Below are positions 17,444 to 25,645 of a stretch of 64,000 nt of DNA, piece after piece. Each line of letters starts with the position of its first letter. Position 1 is the stretch's first letter. Made by a program: the position numbers and the translations under genes. The stretch comes from Clostridium beijerinckii HUN142 (lineage in GTDB: Bacteria; Bacillota; Clostridia; Clostridiales; Clostridiaceae), in NCBI RefSeq assembly GCF_000621745.1, contig NZ_KK211338.1, positions 124,339-188,338 of the forward strand, in the 5' to 3' direction. The notes under the pieces are model-generated. The model did not search any database and had not been told where the DNA came from. It worked only from the letters and a program-made list of their open reading frames with translations.

Positions 17444-17480
17444 AACTCACAAAAATCTAAGATTTTCGTGGGCCTTTTAT
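17444..17480 (+). terminator. Second hairpin, tmRNA-terminator-like (type B)
   Basis: Arms CTCACAAAAATC and GATTTTCGTGGG with loop TAA, followed by CCTTTTATTTTATAGAAA. It resembles the ssrA terminator and tail and sits directly behind the type A copy, so both repeat forms occur in tandem here. Confidence 0.7.
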
Positions 17481-17947
17481 TTTATAGAAATAAATTCATC
17501 GACATTTACTGAAAGTGCAGAAAAATATGTTAGCTATAAAGATGAAAATGATGATAGATACAGATATTTTAAAAAGAAAACGGTATTTCTTTATTTAATG
17601 GAGATATTGAACAAATGAGGTATTATATCAAACAGAATGTGCAGTGATACTAATATAAGAGTGGTATATAAAAGGTTGCGTAATTGTAATAAATCAGCTG
17701 ATGAAGAAAATAAAAAAATGGATCATTATAAATAAAATAAAAGAATATATGAAATAAGCAGTGAATTTATAGCACTAGGTTTTGCCTTGACCATAGAAAA
17801 AATAATATTCATAATAAATCTTTTAAGCATTATGTTCATATTAATAAAAGGGTATATAATATAAACAAGAAAAAAGTAAAATACTTTTATTGATTTGTAG
17901 GTATATATTAAATTGATAATGGGGAATGAGGGTAAAGGAGCAATTAT
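17481..17947. other. Degenerate coding-like stretch
   Basis: No intact gene. From about 17485 one frame reads 'FTESAEKYVSYKDENDDRYR' and, after a frame change near 17578, 'NGISLFNGDIEQMRYYIKQ'. The composition is protein-like and suggests a frameshifted gene remnant whose family I do not recognise. From 17820 the sequence is a plain AT-rich leader for the response regulator at 17948. Confidence 0.4.
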
Positions 17948-18622
17948 ATGTATAAAATATTAATTGTAGAAGATGATACTACCATAGCGGACATATTAAA
18001 GAATTATTTGCGCAAATGGGGGTATGAGGCAGAAAAAATTTCTGATTTTAATAATGTTATGGATGAATTTAAAAGATATAATCCACAACTACTGATTTTA
18101 GATATTACTTTGCCTTTTTATAATGGATTTTATTGGTGCACTGAAATTAGGAAAATATCAAAGGTTCCAATAATTTTTGCCTCTTCAGCCAGTGATAATA
18201 TGAATTTAATTATGGCTATTAATATGGGAGCTGATGACTTTATTGCCAAGCCTTTTGATTTAAATGTGATGGTGGCAAAGGTACAAGCGTTGCTTAGAAG
18301 AACTTATTCGTTTCAAGGAGAAATGAATATTTTAGAAAGCAATGGAATTGTCCTTAATTTGGGAAATATGACTCTTACATATAACAATCACAAAGTGGAA
18401 CTTAGTAAAAATGAATTTAAGATATTAGAGGTTCTTTTGAAAAATAAAAATAAAACAGTTTCTAGAGATGAAATAATGAAACAGTTATGGGATAGTGATA
18501 GTTTCATAGATGATAATACATTAACAGTAAATGTTACAAGGCTAAGAAAAAAGTTGGAGGACATAGGTATTAAGGGGTTTATCAAGACAAAAAAAGGCAT
18601 AGGATATCTTATAGGTGATTGA
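17948..18622 (+). CDS. OmpR-family response regulator, BceR-like
   Basis: A 224-residue regulator. The receiver has the acidic pocket 'VEDDTT', phospho-acceptor D52 in 'LLILDITLPFYNG', and 'FIAKPF' with the conserved Lys. The C-terminal winged helix ends 'DDNTLTVNVTRLRKKLEDIG....KTKKGIGYLIGD'. It is followed after one base by a short-loop histidine kinase and by a BceAB-type transporter, the classic antimicrobial-peptide sensing and detoxification arrangement. Its probable targets include the transporter promoter region, where inverted repeats lie at 19643-19656 and 19722-19736. The ribosome site is AAAGGAG. Confidence 0.9.
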   Translation: MYKILIVEDDTTIADILKNYLRKWGYEAEKISDFNNVMDEFKRYNPQLLILDITLPFYNGFYWCTEIRKISKVPIIFASSASDNMNLIMAINMGADDFIAKPFDLNVMVAKVQALLRRTYSFQGEMNILESNGIVLNLGNMTLTYNNHKVELSKNEFKILEVLLKNKNKTVSRDEIMKQLWDSDSFIDDNTLTVNVTRLRKKLEDIGIKGFIKTKKGIGYLIGD

Positions 18623-18623
18623 T

Positions 18624-19640
18624 ATGATAAAAGAATCTACTTGGAATATAGCAATATGTTATTGCAAAGAAAAAATCAATATAGCCGTTAAGTTTTTTGT
18701 TTTTATAATGATATTTTTTATTGTATATTTTCTATATAATATACCGTTAGAACCTGCTTTATATGCAGCTTTACTAGTGATTACATTAGGTTTTTTGTTT
18801 TGTATATATGATTTTAAAAATTATTACAATAAGCATATTTTTCTAAAAGATGTATTAAATAAGATTAAATTTAAATTGGACAATCTTCCGAATGCTGAGA
18901 AATTAATAGAAAAAGATTATCAGGAGATTATTAAATCTATACATATAGATAAGACAACATTACTTTTTAATGCTGACTATAAATATAGTGAAATGGTGCA
19001 GTATTATACTATGTGGATACATCAAATAAAAACTCCAATTGCTGCTTTTTCTATGCTTGTACAGTCAATGGAAAGTTCTCAGGAAAAACAACTTATGAAT
19101 CAAGAGTTATTTAAAATAGAGCAGTATGTAGAGATGGTTATGCATTATATAAGATTAGAAAATTTGTCTTCAGATTTAAAATTAGAAGAGTATTCGCTTA
19201 AGGATGTTGTGCGTCAGACAATCAAAAAGTTTGCAACAGTTTTCATTTATAATAAGATTACATTAAAGTTAAATGAAATTGACTGCAAGGTAATAACTGA
19301 TGAAAAATGGATTACTTTTGTTTTAGAGCAGATTTTATCTAATGCTTTGAAATACACAAGAAAAGGCAGTATTTCGATTTATATGGATGAGAATTTAGAA
19401 AAAACCTTAATAATTAAAGATACAGGTATAGGTATAGCAGAGGAAGATATTCCAAGAGTTTTTGAAAGAGGATTTACAGGATATAATGGCAGAATGGATA
19501 AGAAGTCAACAGGAATAGGATTATATTTATGTAAGGAGATTATCATAAGGCTTTCTCATAAGATATCTATTACCTCGGAAATAGGAAAGGGGACTAAGGT
19601 AGCCATTGATTTTTCTGCAAAAGAAATTTCGGGCGAATAA
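18624..19640 (+). CDS. BceS-like intramembrane-sensing histidine kinase
   Basis: A 338-residue kinase. Two membrane helices (about 20-40 and 45-62) are joined by only a few residues, so there is almost no extracellular domain. This is the mark of Bce-type kinases, which sense through their ABC transporter. The H box 'WIHQIKTPIAA' carries H133; the N box 'ILSNALKYT', G1 'IKDTGIGI' and G2 'STGIGLYL' are intact. I place the start at the ATG at 18624 after AGGTGAT; an upstream GTG overlapping the regulator is less likely. Confidence 0.9.
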   Translation: MIKESTWNIAICYCKEKINIAVKFFVFIMIFFIVYFLYNIPLEPALYAALLVITLGFLFCIYDFKNYYNKHIFLKDVLNKIKFKLDNLPNAEKLIEKDYQEIIKSIHIDKTTLLFNADYKYSEMVQYYTMWIHQIKTPIAAFSMLVQSMESSQEKQLMNQELFKIEQYVEMVMHYIRLENLSSDLKLEEYSLKDVVRQTIKKFATVFIYNKITLKLNEIDCKVITDEKWITFVLEQILSNALKYTRKGSISIYMDENLEKTLIIKDTGIGIAEEDIPRVFERGFTGYNGRMDKKSTGIGLYLCKEIIIRLSHKISITSEIGKGTKVAIDFSAKEISGE

Positions 19641-19642
19641 CC

Positions 19643-19656
19643 TTACATAGATGTAA
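19643..19656. promoter_or_regulatory. Inverted repeat downstream of kinase gene
   Basis: TTACAT-AG-ATGTAA is a perfect palindrome in the gap before the transporter genes, and a candidate response-regulator site. Confidence 0.4.
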
Positions 19657-19665
19657 TGTTAAAGG

Positions 19666-19708
19666 AAGAAATGTAAGCTAATGTTAAGGCAATGCATTTC
19701 TTTTTTTA
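19666..19708 (+). terminator. Probable terminator between kinase and ABC genes
   Basis: AAGAAATG/CATTTCTT arms with a 21-base loop and seven T. It would separate the regulator-kinase transcript from the transporter transcript. Confidence 0.55.
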
Positions 19709-19721
19709 TTATACTTAATTT

Positions 19722-19736
19722 GTAAGTAAAGCTTAC
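19722..19736. promoter_or_regulatory. Inverted repeat upstream of bceA-like gene
   Basis: GTAAG-TAAAG-CTTAC lies about 66 bases before the start codon, in the place expected for response-regulator activation of the transporter. Confidence 0.5.
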
Positions 19737-19802
19737 GTTAATTAATGAATGAGGAAATTAATTAAAATAACTGGTTTAAAACTAGGAAATGGAGGAATTA
19801 AT

Positions 19803-20570
19803 ATGGCATTAATTGAAGTCAAAAGTTTGAAGAAGCTTTATACTACGAGATTTGGAGGAATTAAGGTTCAAGCATTAGCTGATATCTCATTTTCTGTAGA
19901 AGCAGGTGAATATATTGCCATAATGGGGGAGTCAGGTTCGGGAAAGACTACTCTGCTAAATATATTGGCTCTCCTTGATAAGCCTACAAGTGGAGAAGTT
20001 TTTATGGAAGGTAAAAATATTATAAGTATAAATGAAAGAGAAATAGCAGCATTTAGAAGAAGTCAGCTTGGTTATGTATTTCAAGAATTTAATTTACTTG
20101 ATACCTTTTCTATAAAGGATAATATATTTTTGCCTTTAGTACTATCAGGAAAAGACTATAAGGAAATGGAGAGCAGGCTGGAGCCTATTGCAGCGAAGAT
20201 AGGAATTAAGGATATATTAGAAGAATATCCTTATGAGGTTTCAGGAGGGCAAAAGCAAAGGGCAGCAATAGCAAGAGCTGTTATAACAAATCCAAAGTTA
20301 ATCCTTGCAGACGAGCCAACTGGCTCATTAGATTCAAAGTCTTCTACGGAGATTTTAGATTTATTTTCAAAGATAAATAAATCTGGACAAACTATTATTA
20401 TGGTAACACATAGTATTGCTGCTGCAAGTCACGCAAGTCGTGTGCTTTTTATAAAGGATGGAAAGATTTTTAATCAAGTTTATCGTGGAGCTATGAATAA
20501 TAATAAAATGTATGAAAGGATTTCAGATACGTTAACTCTTTTAACTGCAGGAGGTGTTGAAGTTGAATAA
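19803..20570 (+). CDS. BceA-like ABC transporter ATP-binding protein
   Basis: A 255-residue ATPase of the MacB/LolD-Bce branch. It has Walker A 'GESGSGKTTLLN', the Q loop 'YVFQEFNLL', the signature 'YEVSGGQKQRAAIARA', Walker B 'LILADEPTGSLD' and the switch 'MVTHS'. The chosen start is the ATG at 19803 after GGAGG; the frame is open further upstream but lacks a ribosome site. It overlaps the permease gene by eight bases. With the permease it should free cell-wall targets from peptide antibiotics such as bacitracin and signal to the BceS-like kinase. Confidence 0.92.
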   Translation: MALIEVKSLKKLYTTRFGGIKVQALADISFSVEAGEYIAIMGESGSGKTTLLNILALLDKPTSGEVFMEGKNIISINEREIAAFRRSQLGYVFQEFNLLDTFSIKDNIFLPLVLSGKDYKEMESRLEPIAAKIGIKDILEEYPYEVSGGQKQRAAIARAVITNPKLILADEPTGSLDSKSSTEILDLFSKINKSGQTIIMVTHSIAAASHASRVLFIKDGKIFNQVYRGAMNNNKMYERISDTLTLLTAGGVEVE

Positions 20571-22551
20571 TCCGTTCTATTTTAAACTAGCTAAGACTAA
20601 TTTAAAGGAAAATTGGAGAATTTATCGCCCATATATAACAGCGTGCATATGTACAGTTATGATGTTTTACATTATGGATTGCATAAACTTAAACAAAGAG
20701 ATATATGAGAAATTAGAGGGTATTAGTACTTCAGGATTATTAAAGTTTCTAATAAGTGCTGGCGTTAACTTAATAGGCATATTTTCTGTAATATTTCTAT
20801 TTTACACCAATAGCTTTTTAATAAAGAGAAGAAAAAAAGAAATAGGAATCTACAATGTGGTTGGAATGGAAAAAAGGCATATTTCTATAGTTCTTTCTAT
20901 TGAAACATTAATTATAGCTACTGCAAGTTTAATTTTAGGTATTTTAGGTGGAATTATAATAGGAAAATTAATATTTTTAATATTGTTAAATTTATTAAGA
21001 GTTGATATTCATCTTTCATCTTCATTTTCAATATCATTAAGTGCAGTAATAAACACAATAGAATTATTTGCTTTGATTTTTCTAGTTATTTTAGTTGCAA
21101 ATATAGTGCAGATAAAAAATACTAGAACAATTGATTTATTAAAAGGGAGCAGGAAAGAATCAAAAACCTCTTGGATATTAACTATTTCAGGTATTATTGA
21201 ATTAGCTTTTGGTTATGGTATTGCTCTTAATTTTAATTTTAGTATAGAATCTTTATCGAAGATTTATTATGTTTTTGCAGCTGTGATTTTGGTTATTTTG
21301 GGAACATATAGTACAATTATAGGTGGAAGCATTGTTTTCTTGAAACTGTTAAAGAAAAACAAAAAGTTATTCTATAAAACAAAGAATTTTGTATCGATAT
21401 CTGGAATGATATACCGGATGAAACAAAATGCAGTAGGACTTGCTAGTATATGTATTCTTACAACAGCTGTAATACTAACAATATCAACAACAGTTTCTTT
21501 GTATGTTGGGCAGGAAAAAAGCTTAAGACTTGCTAATCCATTTGATGCACATATTTCTATTAAAAATGCAACATCAGAGGAAAAAGATAAGGTGAAAAAT
21601 ATTTTACAAGAAGAAGCAAAAGAGAATAATATAAGTCTAAAAAATAATATAGAAGAGAGTGGTAAGGGAATGGCAGTATTAAGAAGTAATAATTCATTTA
21701 CTTCTGCTAGTAATGTTTTATTTACTTCTACTAATGATCCTAAAGTTATTGGCTTATATCTCCTAGATGATTATAATAAAATCGAAAATAGAAATATATC
21801 TCTTGAGGATAATGAAGTACTTATTTTCTCAGTAGGCAAAGAATATAATTATGACTCTATAATTATCAATGATAATGAGTTTAAAGTGAAAGAAAAAATT
21901 GATAAATTAAATACAGCGAATAAAATTACCAATGATCTTGAAGGGTACTTTGTCATTGTTAAGGATAAAGATATAATAAAGAATATATATAAAGATACAA
22001 AGGGAAACAGTTTAGAAAATCTTGATTATTATAATTCATTCAATATTGATGGTAACAAAGAAGACATTAGCAGATTTTGTAATACATTAAAAAATACTTC
22101 TAGTAGTACAAAAGAATTTGATTTTGGAAGTATTTTTTTTGAAAGAGAAGAGGCTAATATAAAGAATGGAGGATTTATATTTATAGGAAGCTTTCTAGGA
22201 ATATTACTTACCATAGGAACCGCATTAATAATTTACTACAAACAAATTTCTGAAGGTTATGATGATAGGGATAGATTTAAAGTGATGCAAAAGGCAGGGA
22301 TGAGTAATGAAGATATAAAGGGTACTATTAATAAACAGATGCTTATAATGTTCTTTTTACCATTAGTAGTATCAATAATTCATATTGCTTTTGCTTTGAA
22401 ATTTTTAATTATAGTACTAACTGTATTTGGTTTATTTGACCTTAATATATTTTTCATTTGCATTACTGTAACTATTGTTATTTTTGCAGCATTGTCTGGG
22501 ATCTTTTACAGAGTTACAGCTAACACTTATTATAAAATTGTGCAACAATAA
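20563..22551 (+). CDS. BceB-like FtsX-type ABC transporter permease
   Basis: A 662-residue permease. The start 'NNPFYFKLAKTNLKENWRIYRPYI' is typical of BceB. I choose the TTG at 20563, placed seven bases after GGAGG. One helix, then a FtsX-like three-helix unit (about 60-185), further helices, a large extracellular domain of about 210 residues (about 325-535), and a final FtsX three-helix unit give the ten-helix Bce layout. The extracellular domain is where peptide ligands are recognised, but the specificity cannot be read from sequence. Confidence 0.9.
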   Translation: MNNPFYFKLAKTNLKENWRIYRPYITACICTVMMFYIMDCINLNKEIYEKLEGISTSGLLKFLISAGVNLIGIFSVIFLFYTNSFLIKRRKKEIGIYNVVGMEKRHISIVLSIETLIIATASLILGILGGIIIGKLIFLILLNLLRVDIHLSSSFSISLSAVINTIELFALIFLVILVANIVQIKNTRTIDLLKGSRKESKTSWILTISGIIELAFGYGIALNFNFSIESLSKIYYVFAAVILVILGTYSTIIGGSIVFLKLLKKNKKLFYKTKNFVSISGMIYRMKQNAVGLASICILTTAVILTISTTVSLYVGQEKSLRLANPFDAHISIKNATSEEKDKVKNILQEEAKENNISLKNNIEESGKGMAVLRSNNSFTSASNVLFTSTNDPKVIGLYLLDDYNKIENRNISLEDNEVLIFSVGKEYNYDSIIINDNEFKVKEKIDKLNTANKITNDLEGYFVIVKDKDIIKNIYKDTKGNSLENLDYYNSFNIDGNKEDISRFCNTLKNTSSSTKEFDFGSIFFEREEANIKNGGFIFIGSFLGILLTIGTALIIYYKQISEGYDDRDRFKVMQKAGMSNEDIKGTINKQMLIMFFLPLVVSIIHIAFALKFLIIVLTVFGLFDLNIFFICITVTIVIFAALSGIFYRVTANTYYKIVQQ

Positions 22552-22593
22552 GTTTAGAAATTTCCTAAAAAAGAAATATTATAATTGAATAGT

Positions 22594-22690
22594 AGTGGAT
22601 TTCAAAGGCTACGCATCGCCTCCACCATAAAAACCACGACCATTTGTATGTGGCTTAAATAGCTACTTACAGATGGTCGTGGTTTTTTAT
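22594..22690 (+). repeat. ssrA-3'-end-like repeat, type A copy 3
   Basis: The same 97-98-bp unit as at 13993 and 17324, with scattered substitutions (GGCTACGCATCGCCTCCACC). The CCACGACCA/TGGTCGTGG stem and T tail are intact, so it still serves as the terminator of the BceAB-like operon. Confidence 0.85.
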
Positions 22691-22779
22691 TTATGAGGAT
22701 AATTCCTTATAAGATACATATAATCAGAATAAATAAAGAGTTTACTTTTTGAATTTTTTTCACTTGTGGATTTTAGAGA

Positions 22780-23019
22780 TTTTTTTATAATTGTCAAGGT
22801 TTTGTAGACACAAAGTTACGTAAGCCTTATGAATTTAATTCTTCAAATTGAGATAGAGAGATATATCCCAATGAAGAATGCATTCTTTTAGTATTATAAT
22901 AAATTTCAATGTATTTAAAGATTTCTTTTTGAGCTTATCTAGGTGACTCGTAATGTTATCTTGAACAAGCTTTCTTTTTATTGTTCGATAAAAAGATTCC
23001 ATTACCGCATTAAGGAATA
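22780..23019 (-). mobile_element. IS3-family (IS150-like) transposase remnant
   Basis: On the minus strand, codons ending in a stop at 22827-22829 read 'EIFKYIEIYYNTKRMHSSLG' then 'YISLSQFEELNS', the standard C terminus of IS3-type OrfB. Upstream, in a shifted frame, 'AVMESFYRTIKRKLVQDNI' matches the preceding part, so one frameshift separates them near 22930. Sequence on the 22780-22815 side resembles an element end. The rest of the element is gone. The break lies exactly at the start of the response-regulator fragment. Confidence 0.78.
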
Positions 23020-23190
23020 ATATTTTCTACAGAAAAAAATTTTGGAATAATATGGGATAAAGAAGAATTCGAAGTAGATAACACGGTTATGGTTCATATT
23101 AGAAATTTGAGAGATAAAATAGAAGAGGATAATAGGAACCCTAAGTATATAAAAACTGTCTGGGGTGTTGGTTATAAATTTGGAGATTAG
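23020..23190 (+). pseudogene. VanR-like response regulator, C-terminal fragment
   Basis: 57 codons encode the end of an OmpR-type DNA-binding domain: 'VDNTVMVHIRNLRDKIEEDN' and 'NPKYIKTVWGVGYKFGD'. The receiver domain and the start are missing, cut off where the IS3 remnant begins. Its closest intact relative in the window is the regulator at 36598, whose last residues are nearly the same. Confidence 0.85.
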
Positions 23191-23193
23191 AAA

Positions 23194-23385
23194 AATCTAT
23201 AAAAATCTAAAAGATATAATTTAGATTTCGTATGTTATTTGTACTGTTTATAAATAGGATTAACTTAATTGTGCCTTTTATCTTTTTAACCATACTTGTA
23301 GTCTCCATTTATTATTCTATTAGAAAATATTACTCAAAATTTAAACAGGATAAGTAAAGTTATTCAACAAATAGGAGAGTCATAA
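23194..23385 (+). pseudogene. Histidine kinase N-terminal remnant
   Basis: One frame reads 'RFRMLFVLFINRINLIVPFI' followed by more hydrophobic residues and stops at 23355. In the next frame 'TQNLNRISKVIQQIGES' continues the match to the membrane helix and HAMP linker of VanS-like kinases and stops at 23383. The kinase core is absent. Together with the preceding fragment this is a dead VanRS-like pair. Confidence 0.65.
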
Positions 23386-23755
23386 TAATTAGTGATATCC
23401 TCTATGAGATACTTAAGATGGTAAAGCAATACTGCAACTTCATGATGGTGATGGTGTTTTTGGTAGTATTTGTAATAATGCAAAAGAAAAAATCATAACC
23501 GCACATGAATTAAAACTATATGAAAGTTCTATAAAGATTTTTATATAGTTTTCAAGAGAATGGGGGTAATTTCATATGAATAAATATATTGAGGCTTTAA
23601 CTTTAGATGGTGGAACTGTAAAAAATAAGAAATTTAATATCTTTTTTATTTTGCAATGATGGAAAAAAGATACTACTATATAAAGAAATTAAAATTATTA
23701 AATTGCAGTTGTTTTAGTTACTTTTTAGGAGACTAGAATAATTGCAATTTTTGTT
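23386..23755. other. Degraded or non-coding stretch
   Basis: No recognisable gene. A 27-codon frame at 23576-23659 (MNKYIEALTLDGGTVKNKKF...) has a good GGGGGT ribosome site eight bases upstream and might be a small peptide, but the following sequence looks like a frameshifted continuation, so a decayed gene is equally likely. Confidence 0.35.
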
Positions 23756-23776
23756 TTATTACAATTTAGTCACTTA
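23756..23776. promoter_or_regulatory. 21-bp inverted-repeat copy 1, upstream of response regulator
   Basis: The 21-bp sequence (core ACAATTTAGTCACTT) is the exact reverse complement of 25557-25577. It covers the place of the -35 element for the TATAAT at 23794-23799, which has no good -35 of its own. This fits activation by the neighbouring regulator. Confidence 0.7.
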
Positions 23777-23830
23777 AAAATCGTATAGGCTGTTATAATA
23801 GTGTTAAATCTATAAGAGAGGTGATATAAC

Positions 23831-24508
23831 TTGAAGATTTTACTAGTTGAAGACGATAAAATTATTGCATCTGGACTAGAATATTCCTTGAAGCAGGAGG
23901 GGTTTGATACAATGGTTTGTTATGATATTTCCTCAGCTAAGGGTGTTATAGAAGATAATAAATTTAATCTATGCTTATTTGACTTATCCCTGCCTGATGG
24001 AAGTGGATATGAACTATGTAAGATAGTTAGAGGAAAAGATGATACACCTGTCATATTTCTAACTGCTTGCGATGATGAAGTTAATGTAGTAATGGGACTT
24101 GATATTGGTGCAGATGATTATATAACAAAGCCTTTTCGTATCAGAGAACTTATTTCTCGCATAAGGTCTGTAATACGCAGATATGGTAAGGACAGCAGTT
24201 CAAAAGCAATATTAGAATTAAATAATATTCGTATTAATACTCTTGATGCAAAGGTATATAAAAATGATGCAGAAATTACCTTAACAGCGCTTGAGTATCG
24301 TCTATTGCTAATCTTTGCAAATAATCCGGGGCAGGTTTTATCAAGGAATCAAATCTTAGAGGGAATATGGGATGTAGCAGGAGATTTCGTAAATGATAAT
24401 ACGCTAACGGTTTACATAAAAAGGATAAGAGAAAAGTTGGAAGATGATCCACAAAAGCCTACAATTATAAAGACAGTCAGGGGTTTGGGATATAAGGTTG
24501 GTGATTAA
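23831..24508 (+). CDS. OmpR-family response regulator of an ABC-transporter module
   Basis: A 225-residue regulator with receiver pocket 'VEDDK', phospho-acceptor D51 in 'LCLFDLSLPDGSGY', 'YITKPF' and a winged helix ending 'VNDNTLTVYIKRIREKLEDD....TVRGLGYKVGD'. The start codon is TTG at 23831, seven bases after GAGGTG. The kinase starts one base after its stop. It probably acts at the 21-bp sites on both sides of the two-gene unit, controlling itself and the transporter at 25646. Confidence 0.9.
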   Translation: MKILLVEDDKIIASGLEYSLKQEGFDTMVCYDISSAKGVIEDNKFNLCLFDLSLPDGSGYELCKIVRGKDDTPVIFLTACDDEVNVVMGLDIGADDYITKPFRIRELISRIRSVIRRYGKDSSSKAILELNNIRINTLDAKVYKNDAEITLTALEYRLLLIFANNPGQVLSRNQILEGIWDVAGDFVNDNTLTVYIKRIREKLEDDPQKPTIIKTVRGLGYKVGD

Positions 24509-24509
24509 A

Positions 24510-25511
24510 ATGATAAGAAATAGAGAGGTTAGAGTATACTTTATTATTGCTTTTATAGTATCTACAATAGCAGCAGCCTGTATTTTTTTCTTGAATGTTC
24601 TAGCAGGAATAATTTCTTTTATAGCCTTTGTTATCTTGTTTGTTAGTAGTTTTTGGTTTATTAAAAGAGAATATGGAGAGCTTGAGAAACTCTCTGGTTA
24701 TTTGAGGCGTATTTGCAATGGAGAGTATTCACTGGATATTAGAGATAATGAAGAGGGAGAACTAAGCATTCTTAAAAATGAGATTTATAAGGTAACTCTT
24801 ATGCTTTCAAAGCAAGGGGAACTTCTTAAAAAAGAGAAAATGCAGCTTGCTGATGCCATATCGGATATATCCCATCAGCTGAAGACACCGCTTACATCTA
24901 TGAGGGTTATGTCAGACTTATTAAGCAATAATGACCTAGAGGCGGAAAAAAGAATTGAATTTACTAATAATATTGAAATGCAGCTTGATCGTATGCAGTG
25001 GCTGTTAACTTCTTTACTAAAGCTATCTAAAATAGATGCTGGAACGGTGAGCTTTAAAAAGGATAGAGTAGCTGTATCAGAACTAATTAGAAAATCAACT
25101 GAGCCTCTTCTGATTCCTATAGAAATTAAGAATCAAACACTAGTGATAGAAGGCGGTAGTAATGTAAGCTTTATTGGAGATTTATACTGGACTACAGAGG
25201 CTTTAATCAACATAATAAAAAATTGCATAGAGCATACTGGAGAAGATGGAAGAATATCTATCTTCTTTGATGAAAATCCTTTGTTTACAGAAATAAAGAT
25301 TTTAGATAACGGAAGAGGAATAGAAAAAGAAGATTTACCATATATTTTCAAGCGATTTTATAAGGGAAAAAATGCAGGTGAAGATAGCGTGGGAATAGGT
25401 CTTGCTATGGCTAAAACCATTGTTACAAGTCAAAATGGAGATATAAATGTAAGCAGCAGGAAAAATGAGGGGACATGTTTTATTATAAAATTTTATAAGG
25501 TAACTGTATAA
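24510..25511 (+). CDS. Sensor histidine kinase with very short extracellular loop
   Basis: A 333-residue kinase. Two adjacent membrane helices (about 9-28 and 31-50) leave almost no extracellular part. A short linker then leads to the dimerisation helix with H122 in 'ISHQLKTPLTSMR', N box 'LINIIKNCIEHT', G1 'ILDNGRGI' and G2 'SVGIGLAMAKTI'. Like Bce-type kinases it probably senses through the partner ABC transporter or within the membrane. I use the ATG at 24510; the open frame extends 12 bases upstream into the regulator gene. Confidence 0.9.
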   Translation: MIRNREVRVYFIIAFIVSTIAAACIFFLNVLAGIISFIAFVILFVSSFWFIKREYGELEKLSGYLRRICNGEYSLDIRDNEEGELSILKNEIYKVTLMLSKQGELLKKEKMQLADAISDISHQLKTPLTSMRVMSDLLSNNDLEAEKRIEFTNNIEMQLDRMQWLLTSLLKLSKIDAGTVSFKKDRVAVSELIRKSTEPLLIPIEIKNQTLVIEGGSNVSFIGDLYWTTEALINIIKNCIEHTGEDGRISIFFDENPLFTEIKILDNGRGIEKEDLPYIFKRFYKGKNAGEDSVGIGLAMAKTIVTSQNGDINVSSRKNEGTCFIIKFYKVTV

Positions 25512-25556
25512 AAGATAGATATTTATATCAAACAAAATTTAAAGCTTAAAAATTCA

Positions 25557-25577
25557 TAAGTGACTAAATTGTAATAA
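25557..25577. promoter_or_regulatory. 21-bp inverted-repeat copy 2, upstream of ABC operon
   Basis: The exact reverse complement of 23756-23776, in the promoter region of the transporter operon. Such conservation between two promoters 1.8 kb apart marks a protein-binding site. Confidence 0.7.
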
Positions 25578-25578
25578 T

Positions 25579-25613
25579 AAAGTCACTGTAAAGTCATCTG
25601 AACTATATATACT
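25579..25613 (+). promoter_or_regulatory. Activated promoter with 11-bp direct repeats
   Basis: AAAGTCACTGT (25579-25589) and AAAGTCATCTG (25590-25600) are adjacent 11-bp direct repeats, the usual layout for OmpR-type dimers. They occupy the -35 region of a TATACT -10 at 25608-25613. Confidence 0.65.
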
Positions 25614-25645
25614 AAAACCATGATAAAAAACTTGGAGGTTTTAAG

